The translations under genes were made by a program, and so were the position numbers. Below are positions 16,607 to 25,044 of a stretch of DNA of 54,179 bases, piece by piece. The stretch comes from an uncultured Acidobacteriaceae bacterium. GTDB taxonomy: Bacteria > Acidobacteriota > Terriglobia > Terriglobales > Acidobacteriaceae. The notes below the pieces were generated by a model, which was given only the letters and a program-made list of their open reading frames with translations, did no database searches and had not been told where the DNA came from. Location of the stretch: assembly GCA_903842065.1 (NCBI GenBank), contig CAIMKZ010000019.1, forward strand, positions 1-54,179. Direction: 5' to 3'. The first letter of the stretch is position 1. Every line of letters begins with the position of its first letter.

Positions 16607-17458
16607 TTAGTGATTGTTCCGGGCAGGCCAGCATGCGCTGGCCAGCGCGAAGATGGCCAGAATGGCCCCGATCACTACAAGCGATGCCACAATTGAAATC
16701 TCAAACCAGTGGCTGACGAGCATCTTGAGCCCAACAAAGCCGAGCAGGGAGGCGAGCGCCAGGTGCAGGAATCGCAGCCGCCTGAGCAGCCCCGTCACGG
16801 CAAAGTACAGCGACCGCAGCCCCAGAATCGCCACGATGTTCGAGGTGTAGGCAAGAAAGGGGTTGTGCGTGATGGAGAGAACCGCTGGGACTGAGTCGGT
16901 GGCGAAGACCACATCGGTGAATTCGATGGCGATGATGACCGGCCACAACGATCCCCGCGCCGGCTGAAGGTTGCGGATCCAAGCAGGGATGGCGGCCTCG
17001 GGCGAGCTGCCGCGCATGAGCCTCCAGGCGGCAAAGACCAGGAACGTGCCGAAGATCCAGGCGACCCAACTGAAGTGGGTGAGCAGCGCCACTCCGGCGG
17101 CCACAAAGACTGCGCGCATGACCATGGCTCCGGCAACGCCCCAGCGCAGGGCGGTTCCCTGGCGGGCCGTGCTGAGTGAAAACCCTTCCATCAGGACCAT
17201 GAAAACAAACAGGTTATCTATGCTTAGCGACAGCTCGACCGTATAGCCGGCCAGAAACTCAAGGCCGCTCGTCCGTCCCCGGCTGAGGCCGATCCAGAGC
17301 GCCATGGCCAGTGCTGCAACCACCACCAGAGTCGGAACCAGCCACACCGCCCGCGGACTCTTGCGGAGCCGGTCGGCATACAGGCTGTCCACGATCAGAA
17401 ATACCGCCACTACGGCGTGAAATCCGATCCACCAGCCCCAGGTTGCTCCAGCGATCAT
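16607..17458 (-). CDS. TerC/Alx-family membrane protein
   Basis: A 283-residue polytopic protein with about eight helices. Family marks are ELSLSIDNLFVFMVLM and FTDVVFATDSVPAVL, whose intramembrane acidic residues bind metal in the TerC/Alx family (PF03741). Characterised relatives export Mn2+ or load exported metalloenzymes with Mn2+. The space to the divergent serS gene is only 73 bp, too short for a yybP-ykoY riboswitch, which controls many relatives. Confidence 0.92.
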   Translation of the reverse strand: MIAGATWGWWIGFHAVVAVFLIVDSLYADRLRKSPRAVWLVPTLVVVAALAMALWIGLSRGRTSGLEFLAGYTVELSLSIDNLFVFMVLMEGFSLSTARQGTALRWGVAGAMVMRAVFVAAGVALLTHFSWVAWIFGTFLVFAAWRLMRGSSPEAAIPAWIRNLQPARGSLWPVIIAIEFTDVVFATDSVPAVLSITHNPFLAYTSNIVAILGLRSLYFAVTGLLRRLRFLHLALASLLGFVGLKMLVSHWFEISIVASLVVIGAILAIFALASACWPARNNH

Positions 17459-17531
17459 AAGGTGAATCGTATCAGCCTCCCGGGGCAGAGGTCAGCGGCC
17501 AGTGCATTCTCCGTCGTAAACTGGAAGAGTC

Positions 17532-18866
17532 ATGCTTGATCTGTCTTTTGTCCGCGCCAACCTGGAGTTGGTGGAAGCTAAGTTGCGTGCACGCGGCGCC
17601 GATCCGGCCGCGCTGCTGGGCGACTTCAAGACCCTCGACCAGAGCCGCCGCGCGGCCATCACCCAGTCCGAACAGGCCAAGGCCCGGCGGAACGAGCTGA
17701 GCCAGCAGGTGGGCGCGCTCAAGAAGGCCGGCAAGAACGACGAAGCCGCCGCCGTGATGGACGAGACCCGCGCCCTGAAGGACCAACTCGACGCGCTGGA
17801 CCGCACTGCCACGGAACTCGACGAGCAGCTGCGCCTGTCACTGGCGCGCGTTCCGAACCTGGTACGCGACGAGGTGCCTGTCGGAACCTCAGAGGCCGAC
17901 AACGCCGTCGTGAAGAGCTGGGGCGAGAAGCGGACCTACGACTTTGAGCCCAAACCTCACTGGGAGGTCGGCGAAGCGCTGGGCATTCTGGACCTGGAGC
18001 GCGCCGCCAAGCTTTCGGGCGCGCGGTTCGCGGTCTACATGGGCGCCGGAGCACGGCTGGAGCGGGCGCTCATCAGCTTCATGCTCGACCTGCACACCGC
18101 GAAGCACGGCTATACCGAGGTGCTGCCGCCGTTCATGGTGAACTCGAAGTCGCTCTTCGGCACCGGGCAGTTGCCCAAGTTCGCCGAGGACCTCTTCCGC
18201 TGCTCCGACACCGATGCTGAGGCCGCCGCGCGCGGCGAGTTCCGCGACAACGACCACTGGCTGATTCCGACCGCCGAGGTCCCCGTTACCAATCTCTACC
18301 GCGACGAGATTCTGGACGAGACGCGGCTGCCCATCTCGCTGACGGCTTACACGCCCTGCTTCCGTGCCGAGGCCGGTGCTGCCGGCAGGGACACACGCGG
18401 CATCATTCGCCAGCACCAGTTTCAGAAGGTGGAGCTGGTAAAGTTTGTGCGGCCCGAAGAGTCCGACGCCCAGCACGAACTGCTGACTCGCCACGCCGAA
18501 GAAATTCTAGAACTTTTGGACCTGCCTTACCGGCGAATGTTACTGTGCACCGGCGACACCGGGTTCTCGGCGGCAAAGACCTACGACCTCGAAGTCTGGC
18601 TGCCGGGGCAGCAGGTCTACCGCGAGATCTCCTCCTGCTCGAACTTCGGCGACTTCCAGGCGCGGCGGGCCAACATCCGCTTCAGGCCGGGCGGTCCCAA
18701 GGCAAAGCTCGACTTTGTGCATACGATCAACGGCAGCGGACTGGCCGTGGGCCGCACCTGGCTGGCCGTCATTGAGAACTACCAGCAGGCCGACGGCTCG
18801 GTGGCCGTCCCCGAAGTTCTGCGCCCATACATGGGCGGCAGAGATAAAATAACGAAGGAACTGTAA
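17532..18866 (+). CDS. serS: Seryl-tRNA synthetase
   Basis: A class II aminoacyl-tRNA synthetase of 444 residues that charges tRNA-Ser. The N-terminal antiparallel coiled-coil tRNA-binding arm covers about residues 1-110. Class II motif 2 is visible as [14 protein letters not shown] with the following QHQF segment, and motif 3 as [16 protein letters not shown]. The active-site serine-binding stretch TAEVPVTN is present. The length is slightly above the usual 425-430 residues. The stop codon shares one base with the start of the next gene (TAATG), so translation is coupled. Confidence 0.97.
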   Translation: MLDLSFVRANLELVEAKLRARGADPAALLGDFKTLDQSRRAAITQSEQAKARRNELSQQVGALKKAGKNDEAAAVMDETRALKDQLDALDRTATELDEQLRLSLARVPNLVRDEVPVGTSEADNAVVKSWGEKRTYDFEPKPHWEVGEALGILDLERAAKLSGARFAVYMGAGARLERALISFMLDLHTAKHGYTEVLPPFMVNSKSLFGTGQLPKFAEDLFRCSDTDAEAAARGEFRDNDHWLIPTAEVPVTNLYRDEILDETRLPISLTAYTPCFRAEAGAAGRDTRGIIRQHQFQKVELVKFVRPEESDAQHELLTRHAEEILELLDLPYRRMLLCTGDTGFSAAKTYDLEVWLPGQQVYREISSCSNFGDFQARRANIRFRPGGPKAKLDFVHTINGSGLAVGRTWLAVIENYQQADGSVAVPEVLRPYMGGRDKITKEL

Positions 18867-19285
18867 TGTCTTCTTCGAACCATAGCGGGGCGGAACCGAA
18901 GGCTCGCCGGAGCTTTGGGCAGGTGCTTGCCAGTTATCTGTGGTGGACCTATAAGCGCGGCAGCTTCCACTACGACATCATGGTGACGGTGATTCTGCTG
19001 TTCATCTTTGTGACTCCCCGCTTCTTCGACTTTGGCGGCAAGCCCACGCCCGTAACCGGCGTTGGACATCCGATCCAGATCTCCGGATACGGCTCGCATG
19101 GATTGATCGTCACTGTCGAGGCCTCCGATGTTCGCGTTCCGGCCAACGCCGCCGAATCCGATATCAGGCGTGCCCTGCGCAAGGCCATGGAGCCGGTGAC
19201 CGGCGATGCGGTCTTCGTCGATCGCTGGCGGACGATCACCGACGAGCACGGCCATCTGGCGTGGCAGATCTGGGCCCACCGCTAG
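18866..19285 (+). CDS. Single-span membrane protein, unknown
   Basis: A 139-residue protein with a cytoplasmic N-terminus of about 35 residues, one transmembrane helix (about 36-52, MVTVILLFIFVTP) and a periplasmic domain of about 85 residues. The layout recalls ExbD/TolR (short tail, one helix, small periplasmic domain), but the signature Asp in the helix is not evident, so I leave it unnamed. It is coupled to serS by a one-base overlap and precedes a LolA-like gene by 59 bases. Confidence 0.75.
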   Translation: MSSSNHSGAEPKARRSFGQVLASYLWWTYKRGSFHYDIMVTVILLFIFVTPRFFDFGGKPTPVTGVGHPIQISGYGSHGLIVTVEASDVRVPANAAESDIRRALRKAMEPVTGDAVFVDRWRTITDEHGHLAWQIWAHR

Positions 19286-19344
19286 AGCCTGAGCGAGTCT
19301 TCGGAGCGGCCCTCGTGTTCAACCCAAGAGAAAAGGAAACTGCG

Positions 19345-20046
19345 ATGCGATTTGCGTGGGGAAGGCTTGTTTTTGCTGGAGTGGTTGCTTTGCTTCTGGT
19401 GCCGGGGCGCGCCGCCTTTGCCGCCGGCGACCTGAAGGCCACCCTTGCCAAGCTCGACGAGGCTGCGGCCAGCTTCCACACCCTCACCGCGGACTTCGAG
19501 TTCGACAGCATCCAGACCGAGCCCATCTACGACAAGGACGTGCAGAAGGGCGTGGTGCACTACAAGCGCGCAGCGTCGGTCTCGCAGGTCGGAGTGCATA
19601 TCGCCCTGGTGAACGGCCAGCCCGTGCCGAAGGTCATCGTCTGCTGCCAGAACAGCACAGTAAAACTCTTCGAGCAGAAACTGAACCAGGTCACCACGCT
19701 CACCAAGCTTGGCCAGTACGAGAGCTGGTTCATGCTGGGCTTCGGCGCCAGCGGCGTGGAACTTGCTTCCAAGTGGACCATCACTGATGCGGGCACTGAG
19801 ACGATCAACGGCATCAAGACCGAAAAGCTGGAGTTGGTGGCTAAAGACCCGGCGGTCCGCAAAAATGTGCCCAAGGTGACGCTGTGGATGGACCTGGATC
19901 GCGGCATCAGCCTGAAGCAGGTCTTCGACGAAGGCTCGGGCCAGCAGCGCATCTGCCTCTACTCGAATTTCAGGATGAATCAGGCACAGCCTGCCGACGC
20001 ATACACCTTCAAGACCGACAAGACAACCACGCAGATCACTCGCTAG
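19345..20046 (+). CDS. LolA-like outer-membrane lipoprotein-sorting protein
   Basis: A 233-residue exported protein from the ATG at 19345, preceded by AAAAGGAAA. The signal peptide (1-25) ends near AFAAG. The mature chain has the LolA/LolB pattern: a first helix LAKLDEAAASFHTLTADFEF, then long antiparallel strands, and the late segment PKVTLWMDLDRGISLKQVF, seen in LolA-type carriers (PF03548 clan). It probably carries a lipoprotein acyl chain across the periplasm. The position behind a one-helix periplasmic protein suggests they work together. Confidence 0.8.
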   Translation: MRFAWGRLVFAGVVALLLVPGRAAFAAGDLKATLAKLDEAAASFHTLTADFEFDSIQTEPIYDKDVQKGVVHYKRAASVSQVGVHIALVNGQPVPKVIVCCQNSTVKLFEQKLNQVTTLTKLGQYESWFMLGFGASGVELASKWTITDAGTETINGIKTEKLELVAKDPAVRKNVPKVTLWMDLDRGISLKQVFDEGSGQQRICLYSNFRMNQAQPADAYTFKTDKTTTQITR

Positions 20047-20427
20047 CGCGGTTTTTTGAGCGAAGCCCCCGAGGCGACCAACACCCATCCTTGCCCGTTT
20101 CGATATGACCCCCCACAGGGGATACCCCCTCCCCCTACCATCAGGCCTGATCATCTTTGTTTTCAGCGGGTTAGAGGGTGACACCCTACGCTAAAATCTT
20201 TCTTTTCAGCGGGATGAGATATACCGGTCTTGAAAAATAAGGGGTTGGCGAAGGCTTCGGGGCAGCTTGCGATACGACTCCGGGAGACCATTCGCACAAC
20301 AAGTATAGAGTAGTGCAGAGACAGGTAATTCCGTGCAACGCAGGCGATGGAATATGTGCCTTGTCATGACTGGTTTACGAGCGTATGGCGCAGGACAGGG
20401 CTTGATTTCTGGGCAGAGCGATGCCGT
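20047..20427. other. Non-coding gap between convergent genes
   Basis: No gene is supported in these 381 bases. The left end, directly after the LolA-like stop, has CGCTAGCG followed two bases later by six T, a weak terminator shape. It then has C-rich runs (20109-20138), a pair of direct repeats (20153-20219) and otherwise plain sequence up to the tyrA stop at 20428. Confidence 0.5.
20153..20219. repeat. Two direct copies of a 24-nt motif
   Basis: The sequence ATCTTT-S-TTTTCAGCGGG-W-T-R-AGA occurs at 20153-20176 and again at 20196-20219, with a period of 43 bases. The preceding block is strongly C-rich. The arrangement looks like an intergenic repeat family rather than a promoter, since no start site lies nearby on either strand. 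Confidence 0.55.
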
Positions 20428-21291
20428 CTAGCCGCCCTGCCGAAACCGGTTCGCGCGCTCGAACTCATCGCGCAGCTCGGGGGTCTTCAGGTTTTCGCGC
20501 AGATAGGCGAGCCGCTGCTCGAGCTTTTCGAGAGCAAGGGAGACGGCCTCGGTGTTTGTGTAGGCGATGTCGCGCCACATCGAGTAGGGGCTTGCGCCGA
20601 GGCGCGTCATCTCGCGCATGGCGCGGCCACCTACCTCGTTCAGCTCCGGCACCTGGCCCACTTCCTCTTCAAGCAGCGCGCTGAGCGCCGTCGAAAGAAA
20701 CTGCGGCAGATGGCTTACCCACGAAACGAGTTCGTCGTGCCGTGCGGCGTCGAGATCGAGAATCCGCGAACCCATGGCGGCGACCCACTTGCGCCACTCG
20801 GCAACCAGAGTCGCGCCTTCGGCAGAATGCTGCGTGCCGGGAACGTCGGTGAACAGCCAGGCCGCTCCGCTGAATAATTGCGCATCTCCCAATGCCGCGC
20901 CGCCGCGCTCCTTGCCTGCCATGGGGTGGCCGGGCAGAAAGGCCGCGCGCTCTGGCGTGTTGTAGAGTCGCGTGCCGGCCTCGGCGATGGTGCGTTTGGT
21001 GCTGCCCACATCCGTGACCAGATGGCCGGGGCCGAGTACTGGGGCTAGCTTCTCCATGAAGTCGAGCGTGGCGTAGATGGGAAGGGAAAGTACGACAACC
21101 TGGCTTGCCTTTGCCGCTTCGATGGGATCGGCGGCCACGGAGTCGAGCGCGCCCATCTTGAGCGCCTGATGCGCGTGCACCGGGCTGCGGTTCCAGCCCA
21201 CTATGGAGCCGGTGAAGCCGCTGGCGCGCAGGGCAAGGCCCACTGAGGTGCCGAGAAGGCCGGTGCCGAGAATGGAGATGCGTGAGAGCAT
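20428..21291 (-). CDS. tyrA: Prephenate dehydrogenase
   Basis: A 287-residue NAD(P)-dependent enzyme that converts prephenate to 4-hydroxyphenylpyruvate in tyrosine synthesis. The N-terminal Rossmann motif is ISILGTGLLGTSVG. Next come VVLSLPIYAT and the conserved TDVGSTKR loop, then the active-site stretch FLPGHPMAGKERGG with the catalytic His. The C-terminal helical dimer domain contains ARHDELVSWVSHLPQFL. There is no ACT domain, so feedback by tyrosine must act elsewhere if at all. It is the last gene of the aromatic supra-operon. Confidence 0.93.
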   Translation of the reverse strand: MLSRISILGTGLLGTSVGLALRASGFTGSIVGWNRSPVHAHQALKMGALDSVAADPIEAAKASQVVVLSLPIYATLDFMEKLAPVLGPGHLVTDVGSTKRTIAEAGTRLYNTPERAAFLPGHPMAGKERGGAALGDAQLFSGAAWLFTDVPGTQHSAEGATLVAEWRKWVAAMGSRILDLDAARHDELVSWVSHLPQFLSTALSALLEEEVGQVPELNEVGGRAMREMTRLGASPYSMWRDIAYTNTEAVSLALEKLEQRLAYLRENLKTPELRDEFERANRFRQGG

Positions 21292-21399
21292 GTTAGCGGT
21301 GTTAGCGGTGTTAGCCGCGCTTCGCGCGCGTTAGCGGTGTCAGGCCCTTCACCGGCCTTTGTTAACACCGCTAACTCCGCTAGCCCCGCTAACGCCGCT
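21292..21399. repeat. 9-nt tandem repeats in two facing arms
   Basis: Left arm (21292-21340) contains TTAGCGGTG twice followed by TTAGCCGCG and a further TTAGCGGTG. The right arm (21361-21399) contains the complements as TAACACCGC, TAACTCCGC, TAGCCCCGC and TAACGCCGC. The arms can pair into a long hairpin. It fills the 122-bp gap between tyrA and the DAHP synthase gene, inside the operon. Confidence 0.75.
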
Positions 21400-21413
21400 T
21401 CTCTCGCTCCATC

Positions 21414-22430
21414 TTACAGCGTGCGCCCGATGGCCTGACCGATCAGCTTGAGCTCGCCGATCAGCTTTTCAAACTGGTCGAAGTAGAGCGTCTGCGCTGC
21501 GTCGGACCAGGCCTTGTCGGCGTTGGGGTGGATCTCGATCAACAATCCATCCGCGCCCGCTGCCAGCGAGGCCTTGGCCATGGGAGCAACCATGTCGCGG
21601 CGGCCGGTGGCGTGCGATGGGTCGGCGATCACGGGCAGATGGGTCAGCTTCTTGAGTACCGGAATGGCCGCGATGTCCATGGTATTGCGCGTCGAGGTTT
21701 CGTACGTCCGGATACCGCGCTCACACAGAATCACTTCGTAGTTGCCGCCCGAGAGGATGTACTCGGCGCTCATGAGCAGTTCATCGATAGTGGCTGCGAT
21801 GCCGCGCTTCAAGAGCACCGGCTTGCGTATCAGGCCGAGTTCGCGCAGCAGGTTGAAGTTCTGCATATTGCGCGCTCCCACCTGGAAGCAGTCAACGTAC
21901 TCGAGCATAGGCTCGATCTGAGCGATCTCCATGACTTCGGTGACGGTTGCCAGACCATATTGATCGGCAGCCGCGCGCATCACCTTGAGGCCATCGATGC
22001 CCAGGCCCTGAAATGCGTAAGGCGAAGTGCGGGGCTTGAATGCGCCGCCGCGCAGAAACTCTCCACCCACGGCCTTGACGCACTTGGCGATGGCAAAGAT
22101 CTGATCTTCCGTCTCAACCGAGCACGGCCCGCCGATGAGGCCCACGTGCGTGCTGCCGATTGTTGCGCCGTTTGCGAACTCGACTACCGTTCCCTCGGGG
22201 CGGAAGGCGCGGCCGGCCAGCTTGTAGGGCGCGCTGATGCGGTGTACATGAAACACGCCGGGGAGCGCTTCGAACTGGGTGATGTCGAGCCCTGCCGTGG
22301 CTCCCACGGCCGCCAGAATCGTCTGTTGCGCGCCGGTGGTGCGGTGGACTTTAACGCCGTTCTCTTCCATCTCCTCGACTACGGCGAAGATCTGTTCCTC
22401 GGTTGCATTCTCCTGCATTGCGATAATCAT
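21414..22430 (-). CDS. DAHP synthase (3-deoxy-7-phosphoheptulonate synthase), type I-beta
   Basis: A 338-residue enzyme that condenses phosphoenolpyruvate with erythrose 4-phosphate at the entry of the shikimate pathway. An N-terminal ferredoxin-like domain (about 1-70; ATEEQIFAVVEEMEENG) is the regulatory extension of the I-beta class. The catalytic barrel shows IGGPCSVET, RGGAFKPRTSPYAFQGLG, QVGARNMQNF, LLKRGI and ADPSHATGRR. Metal ligands Cys (GPCS), His (PSHAT), Glu (IEIHPN) and Asp are all in place. It overlaps the chorismate mutase gene by ATGA, so the pair may form the mutase-regulated DAHP synthase known from related systems; that is inference. Confidence 0.95.
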   Translation of the reverse strand: MIIAMQENATEEQIFAVVEEMEENGVKVHRTTGAQQTILAAVGATAGLDITQFEALPGVFHVHRISAPYKLAGRAFRPEGTVVEFANGATIGSTHVGLIGGPCSVETEDQIFAIAKCVKAVGGEFLRGGAFKPRTSPYAFQGLGIDGLKVMRAAADQYGLATVTEVMEIAQIEPMLEYVDCFQVGARNMQNFNLLRELGLIRKPVLLKRGIAATIDELLMSAEYILSGGNYEVILCERGIRTYETSTRNTMDIAAIPVLKKLTHLPVIADPSHATGRRDMVAPMAKASLAAGADGLLIEIHPNADKAWSDAAQTLYFDQFEKLIGELKLIGQAIGRTL

Positions 22431-22774
22431 TTAGATTTTCCTGTCTCGGGCGCGGGGCCCGCGGCGAGGCCATTGAGGTCTTCCTGTAGACCCTTGGCAT
22501 TTCTATCCGACGCCAGCTCGTTGCGCTGTAGCGCCCGCATCACGTCGAGGATTCGCTCGTAGATATGGTGAAGCTCGAGGTCGGGCAGAGGTCCTGCGTT
22601 GGCCGCGCGCACGTTTTCGTACACCAGCCTCTCGCGGTTCGGTTCATAGACCACCTGCGCGGTCGTTGCCTTTAAAAGACCGATCCTCTGCGCGACCTGC
22701 GCCCGCCGGTTGAGCAGATCAACCAGTTGGCGATCCAGAACATCGATTTGCATACGCAGTTCTTCGAGCGTCAT
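22427..22774 (-). CDS. Chorismate mutase, AroQ class
   Basis: A 115-residue all-helical chorismate mutase that makes prephenate. The start at 22774 has GAGGA five bases upstream; the frame extends to 22798. Residues matching the AroQ active site are the Arg in LEELRMQID, the Arg/Lys in RRAQVAQRIGLLK, and Arg-Glu in EPNRERLVYENV. It lies directly upstream of, and overlapping, the DAHP synthase gene, while tyrA follows, so the three enzymes form a direct route to 4-hydroxyphenylpyruvate. Confidence 0.9.
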   Translation of the reverse strand: MTLEELRMQIDVLDRQLVDLLNRRAQVAQRIGLLKATTAQVVYEPNRERLVYENVRAANAGPLPDLELHHIYERILDVMRALQRNELASDRNAKGLQEDLNGLAAGPAPETGKSK

Positions 22775-22805
22775 AAGCGTCCTCGGGATGCGGAACAACT
22801 GGCGT

Positions 22806-22908
22806 GAGCTCTTAGCTCTTAGCTGTTAGCTCCAGGGTGCAGATGAAAGCCGTAGCGACAGAATCAGGCACGAAAAAGCTAGAAGCTAATGGCTAAGAGC
22901 TAATGGCT
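22806..22908. repeat. 7-nt tandem repeats in two facing arms
   Basis: The left arm at 22806-22832 repeats CTCTTAG, CTCTTAG and CTGTTAG. The right arm at 22877-22908 repeats AGCTAGA, AGCTAAT, GGCTAAG and AGCTAAT, the complementary family. The arms flank about 45 plain bases and can fold into a hairpin between trpA and the chorismate mutase gene. Confidence 0.75.
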
Positions 22909-22933
22909 ACTCTTGTCACCGGGCCGACGCCTG

Positions 22934-23698
22934 CTATTCGCGGCGCAGACCCTTGATAAATCGGGCTACGGCGCCGGGCGCTGACTCCGGTGTGGAGCGT
23001 TCCACAAGCTCCACTATGGCGCTGCCGACCACCGCTGCATCTGCGAATTCCGTCACTTGCGCGACGTGATCCGCGTTCGAGATGCCAAAACCAACGGCCA
23101 CCGGCAGCTTGCTCCATCGCCGGATGCGCTCGACCAGACTCGTCGCGTCGCCGGTCATGCTCTGCTGCGTGCCGGTTACTCCGGCGCGCGAGATGGCGTA
23201 GATGAATCCCTTGCTGTGCTTGGCGATGGCCTCAAGCCGCTCGTCGGGACTCGTAGGCGCTGCCAGAAACACGGGCGCTAGTCCCACGCGGTCCATCTCG
23301 GCCAGGTATTCAGTGGCCTCTTCGACGATCATGTCGGTCGCGAGCACACCATCTGCGCCTGCTGCCTTCGCATCATCGGCAAACTTCTTCAAGCCGTAGC
23401 GCAGAATCGGATTCAGATAGCTGAAGATCACCAGACCCGCATTGGGGCGCGCCGCGCGAATCTGCTTTGCAACTCCGATCACGTCGGCGAGACTCGTGCC
23501 TTTGGCAACGGCGCGCTCCATGGCGCGCTGAATCACCGGCCCGTCGGCGAGCGGATCGCTGAATGGCACGCCCAGTTCGATCACATCCGCGCCCGCATCG
23601 ATGGCGGCGATTGCGATCTCGCGCGTCGCATCCAGCGATGGATCTCCAGCCGTTAGATAAACGACCAGTCCCGGTTTGTGATCGAAACGTATCGGCAT
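22934..23698 (-). CDS. trpA: Tryptophan synthase alpha chain
   Basis: A 254-residue TIM barrel, starting at the ATG at 23698. It cleaves indole-3-glycerol phosphate to indole for the beta chain. VVYLTAGDPSLDAT holds the catalytic Asp region, and IELGVPFSDPLADGPVIQRA holds the catalytic Glu and the alpha/beta contact loop. Phosphate binding is in VGFGISNADHV and VVGSAIVE. It follows trpB by 82 bases, a gap occupied by a hairpin. Confidence 0.96.
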   Translation of the reverse strand: MPIRFDHKPGLVVYLTAGDPSLDATREIAIAAIDAGADVIELGVPFSDPLADGPVIQRAMERAVAKGTSLADVIGVAKQIRAARPNAGLVIFSYLNPILRYGLKKFADDAKAAGADGVLATDMIVEEATEYLAEMDRVGLAPVFLAAPTSPDERLEAIAKHSKGFIYAISRAGVTGTQQSMTGDATSLVERIRRWSKLPVAVGFGISNADHVAQVTEFADAAVVGSAIVELVERSTPESAPGAVARFIKGLRRE

Positions 23699-23714
23699 AT
23701 TTCTTCTAACGCAA

Positions 23715-23768
23715 CCACAGAGGTGGGTGCCCCGGGTCCCTCGCATTTGGGGACACGGGAGACCACAG
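23715..23768. repeat. Hairpin in the trpB-trpA gap
   Basis: CCCGGGTCCC at 23731-23740 pairs with GGGGACACGGG at 23749-23759 with one mismatch, and the outer GTGG/CCAC segments extend the stem. It lies between two co-transcribed genes and lacks a T-run, so attenuation of read-through, mRNA processing, or a dispersed REP-like element are all possible. Confidence 0.6.
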
Positions 23769-23780
23769 AACTACATATCC

Positions 23781-24989
23781 CTACAATTTCAGCTCGTTGA
23801 CCAGAATTCCCATATCCTTGTCGCCGCGCCCTGACAAATTCACTACCAGTATTTCATGCTTCGGCATTGTGGGCGCGATGCGCAGCACTTCGGCTACCGC
23901 ATGAGCGCTTTCGAGCGCGGGCAGAATGCCTTCGGTCCGCGCCAGCTTCACTACAGCATCGAGCGCGCCTGCATCGTCGACAGAGGTGTACTCGGCGCGG
24001 CCTGTGTCGTGCAGTTCAGCATGCTCCGGCCCCACCGATGCATAGTCCAAACCAGCAGAGACCGAGTGTGTGAGCGAGATCTGACCGTTCTCGTCCTGAA
24101 GCACGTAGGAGTACGTTCCCTGCAAGACGCCCGGCACTCCGCCCTGGAAGCGGGCCGCATGTTCGCCGAGGCCTGTTCCGCGGCCGCCTGCCTCGACTCC
24201 GATGAGCCGCACCTGCTTGTCGTTGATAAAGTCGTAGAACGCGCCGATGGCGTTCGAGCCGCCGCCCACGCACGCCACGATCGTATTCGGCAGACGGCCC
24301 TCTTTGGCGAGGATCTGTTCCTTGATCTCTTTGCCTATCACGCGCTGGAAGTCGCGCACCATGGTCGGATAAGGATGCGCGCCGAGCGCCGAGCCGAGGA
24401 TGTAAAAAGTAGTGAGGACGTTTGTGACCCAGTCGCGCATGGCTTCGCTGATGGCGTCCTTGAGCGTGCGCGAACCTGCCGCGACGCCGCGAACCTCTGC
24501 GCCCAGCAGCTTCATGCGCATCACGTTCAGCTCCTGGCGGGCCATGTCCACTTCGCCCATGTAGACGACGCATTCAAGGCCGAGCAGAGCGCAGACAGTG
24601 GCTGTGGCCACTCCATGCTGGCCTGCGCCGGTCTCTGCAATGATGCGCTTTTTGCCCATGCGCTTTGCGAGCAGTCCCTGGCCCAGCGCGTTGTTGATCT
24701 TGTGCGCGCCGGTGTGCAGCAGGTCCTCGCGCTTGATGTAGATCTTCGCGCCGCCTAGTGATTCGGTGAGCCGCTTGGCATAGTAGAGCGGCGTTGGCCG
24801 GCCCGCGTAATTGTTCAGCAGGTCTGTGAGTTCAGCCTGAAACGCTGGGTCGTTGCGCGCGATCTCGTACTCGTGCTCAAGCTCGGTGAGCGCGGCCATG
24901 AGGGTCTCTGGCACGTAGCGGCCCCCGTATGCGCCGAAGCGGCCTGCGCGCGGTGCCGTGGGGTCTGCCGGATGAATGGTGGATGCCAT
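23781..24989 (-). CDS. trpB: Tryptophan synthase beta chain
   Basis: A 402-residue PLP enzyme that joins indole and serine into tryptophan. The PLP lysine is in [13 protein letters not shown]. The catalytic and gate segments are [13 protein letters not shown] and [11 protein letters not shown]. The phosphate-binding loop is GGGSNAIG, and the serine/monovalent-ion region is [17 protein letters not shown]. Length and motifs are those of the standard TrpB1 class that works with TrpA. Confidence 0.97.
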   Translation of the reverse strand: MASTIHPADPTAPRAGRFGAYGGRYVPETLMAALTELEHEYEIARNDPAFQAELTDLLNNYAGRPTPLYYAKRLTESLGGAKIYIKREDLLHTGAHKINNALGQGLLAKRMGKKRIIAETGAGQHGVATATVCALLGLECVVYMGEVDMARQELNVMRMKLLGAEVRGVAAGSRTLKDAISEAMRDWVTNVLTTFYILGSALGAHPYPTMVRDFQRVIGKEIKEQILAKEGRLPNTIVACVGGGSNAIGAFYDFINDKQVRLIGVEAGGRGTGLGEHAARFQGGVPGVLQGTYSYVLQDENGQISLTHSVSAGLDYASVGPEHAELHDTGRAEYTSVDDAGALDAVVKLARTEGILPALESAHAVAEVLRIAPTMPKHEILVVNLSGRGDKDMGILVNELKL

Positions 24990-25044
24990 GAAAACTCCTG
25001 CGCCTGTGCAGTAGGACGTAATAGTTCTAGTTTATCTGCCTAAT

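Noticed and set aside
17459..17531. yybP-ykoY manganese riboswitch before terC
   Set aside because: Only 73 bases separate the divergent genes and the conserved core is not seen.
21292..22908. CRISPR array
   Set aside because: The repeats are 7-9 bases, tandem, without unique spacers, and there are no cas genes in the window.
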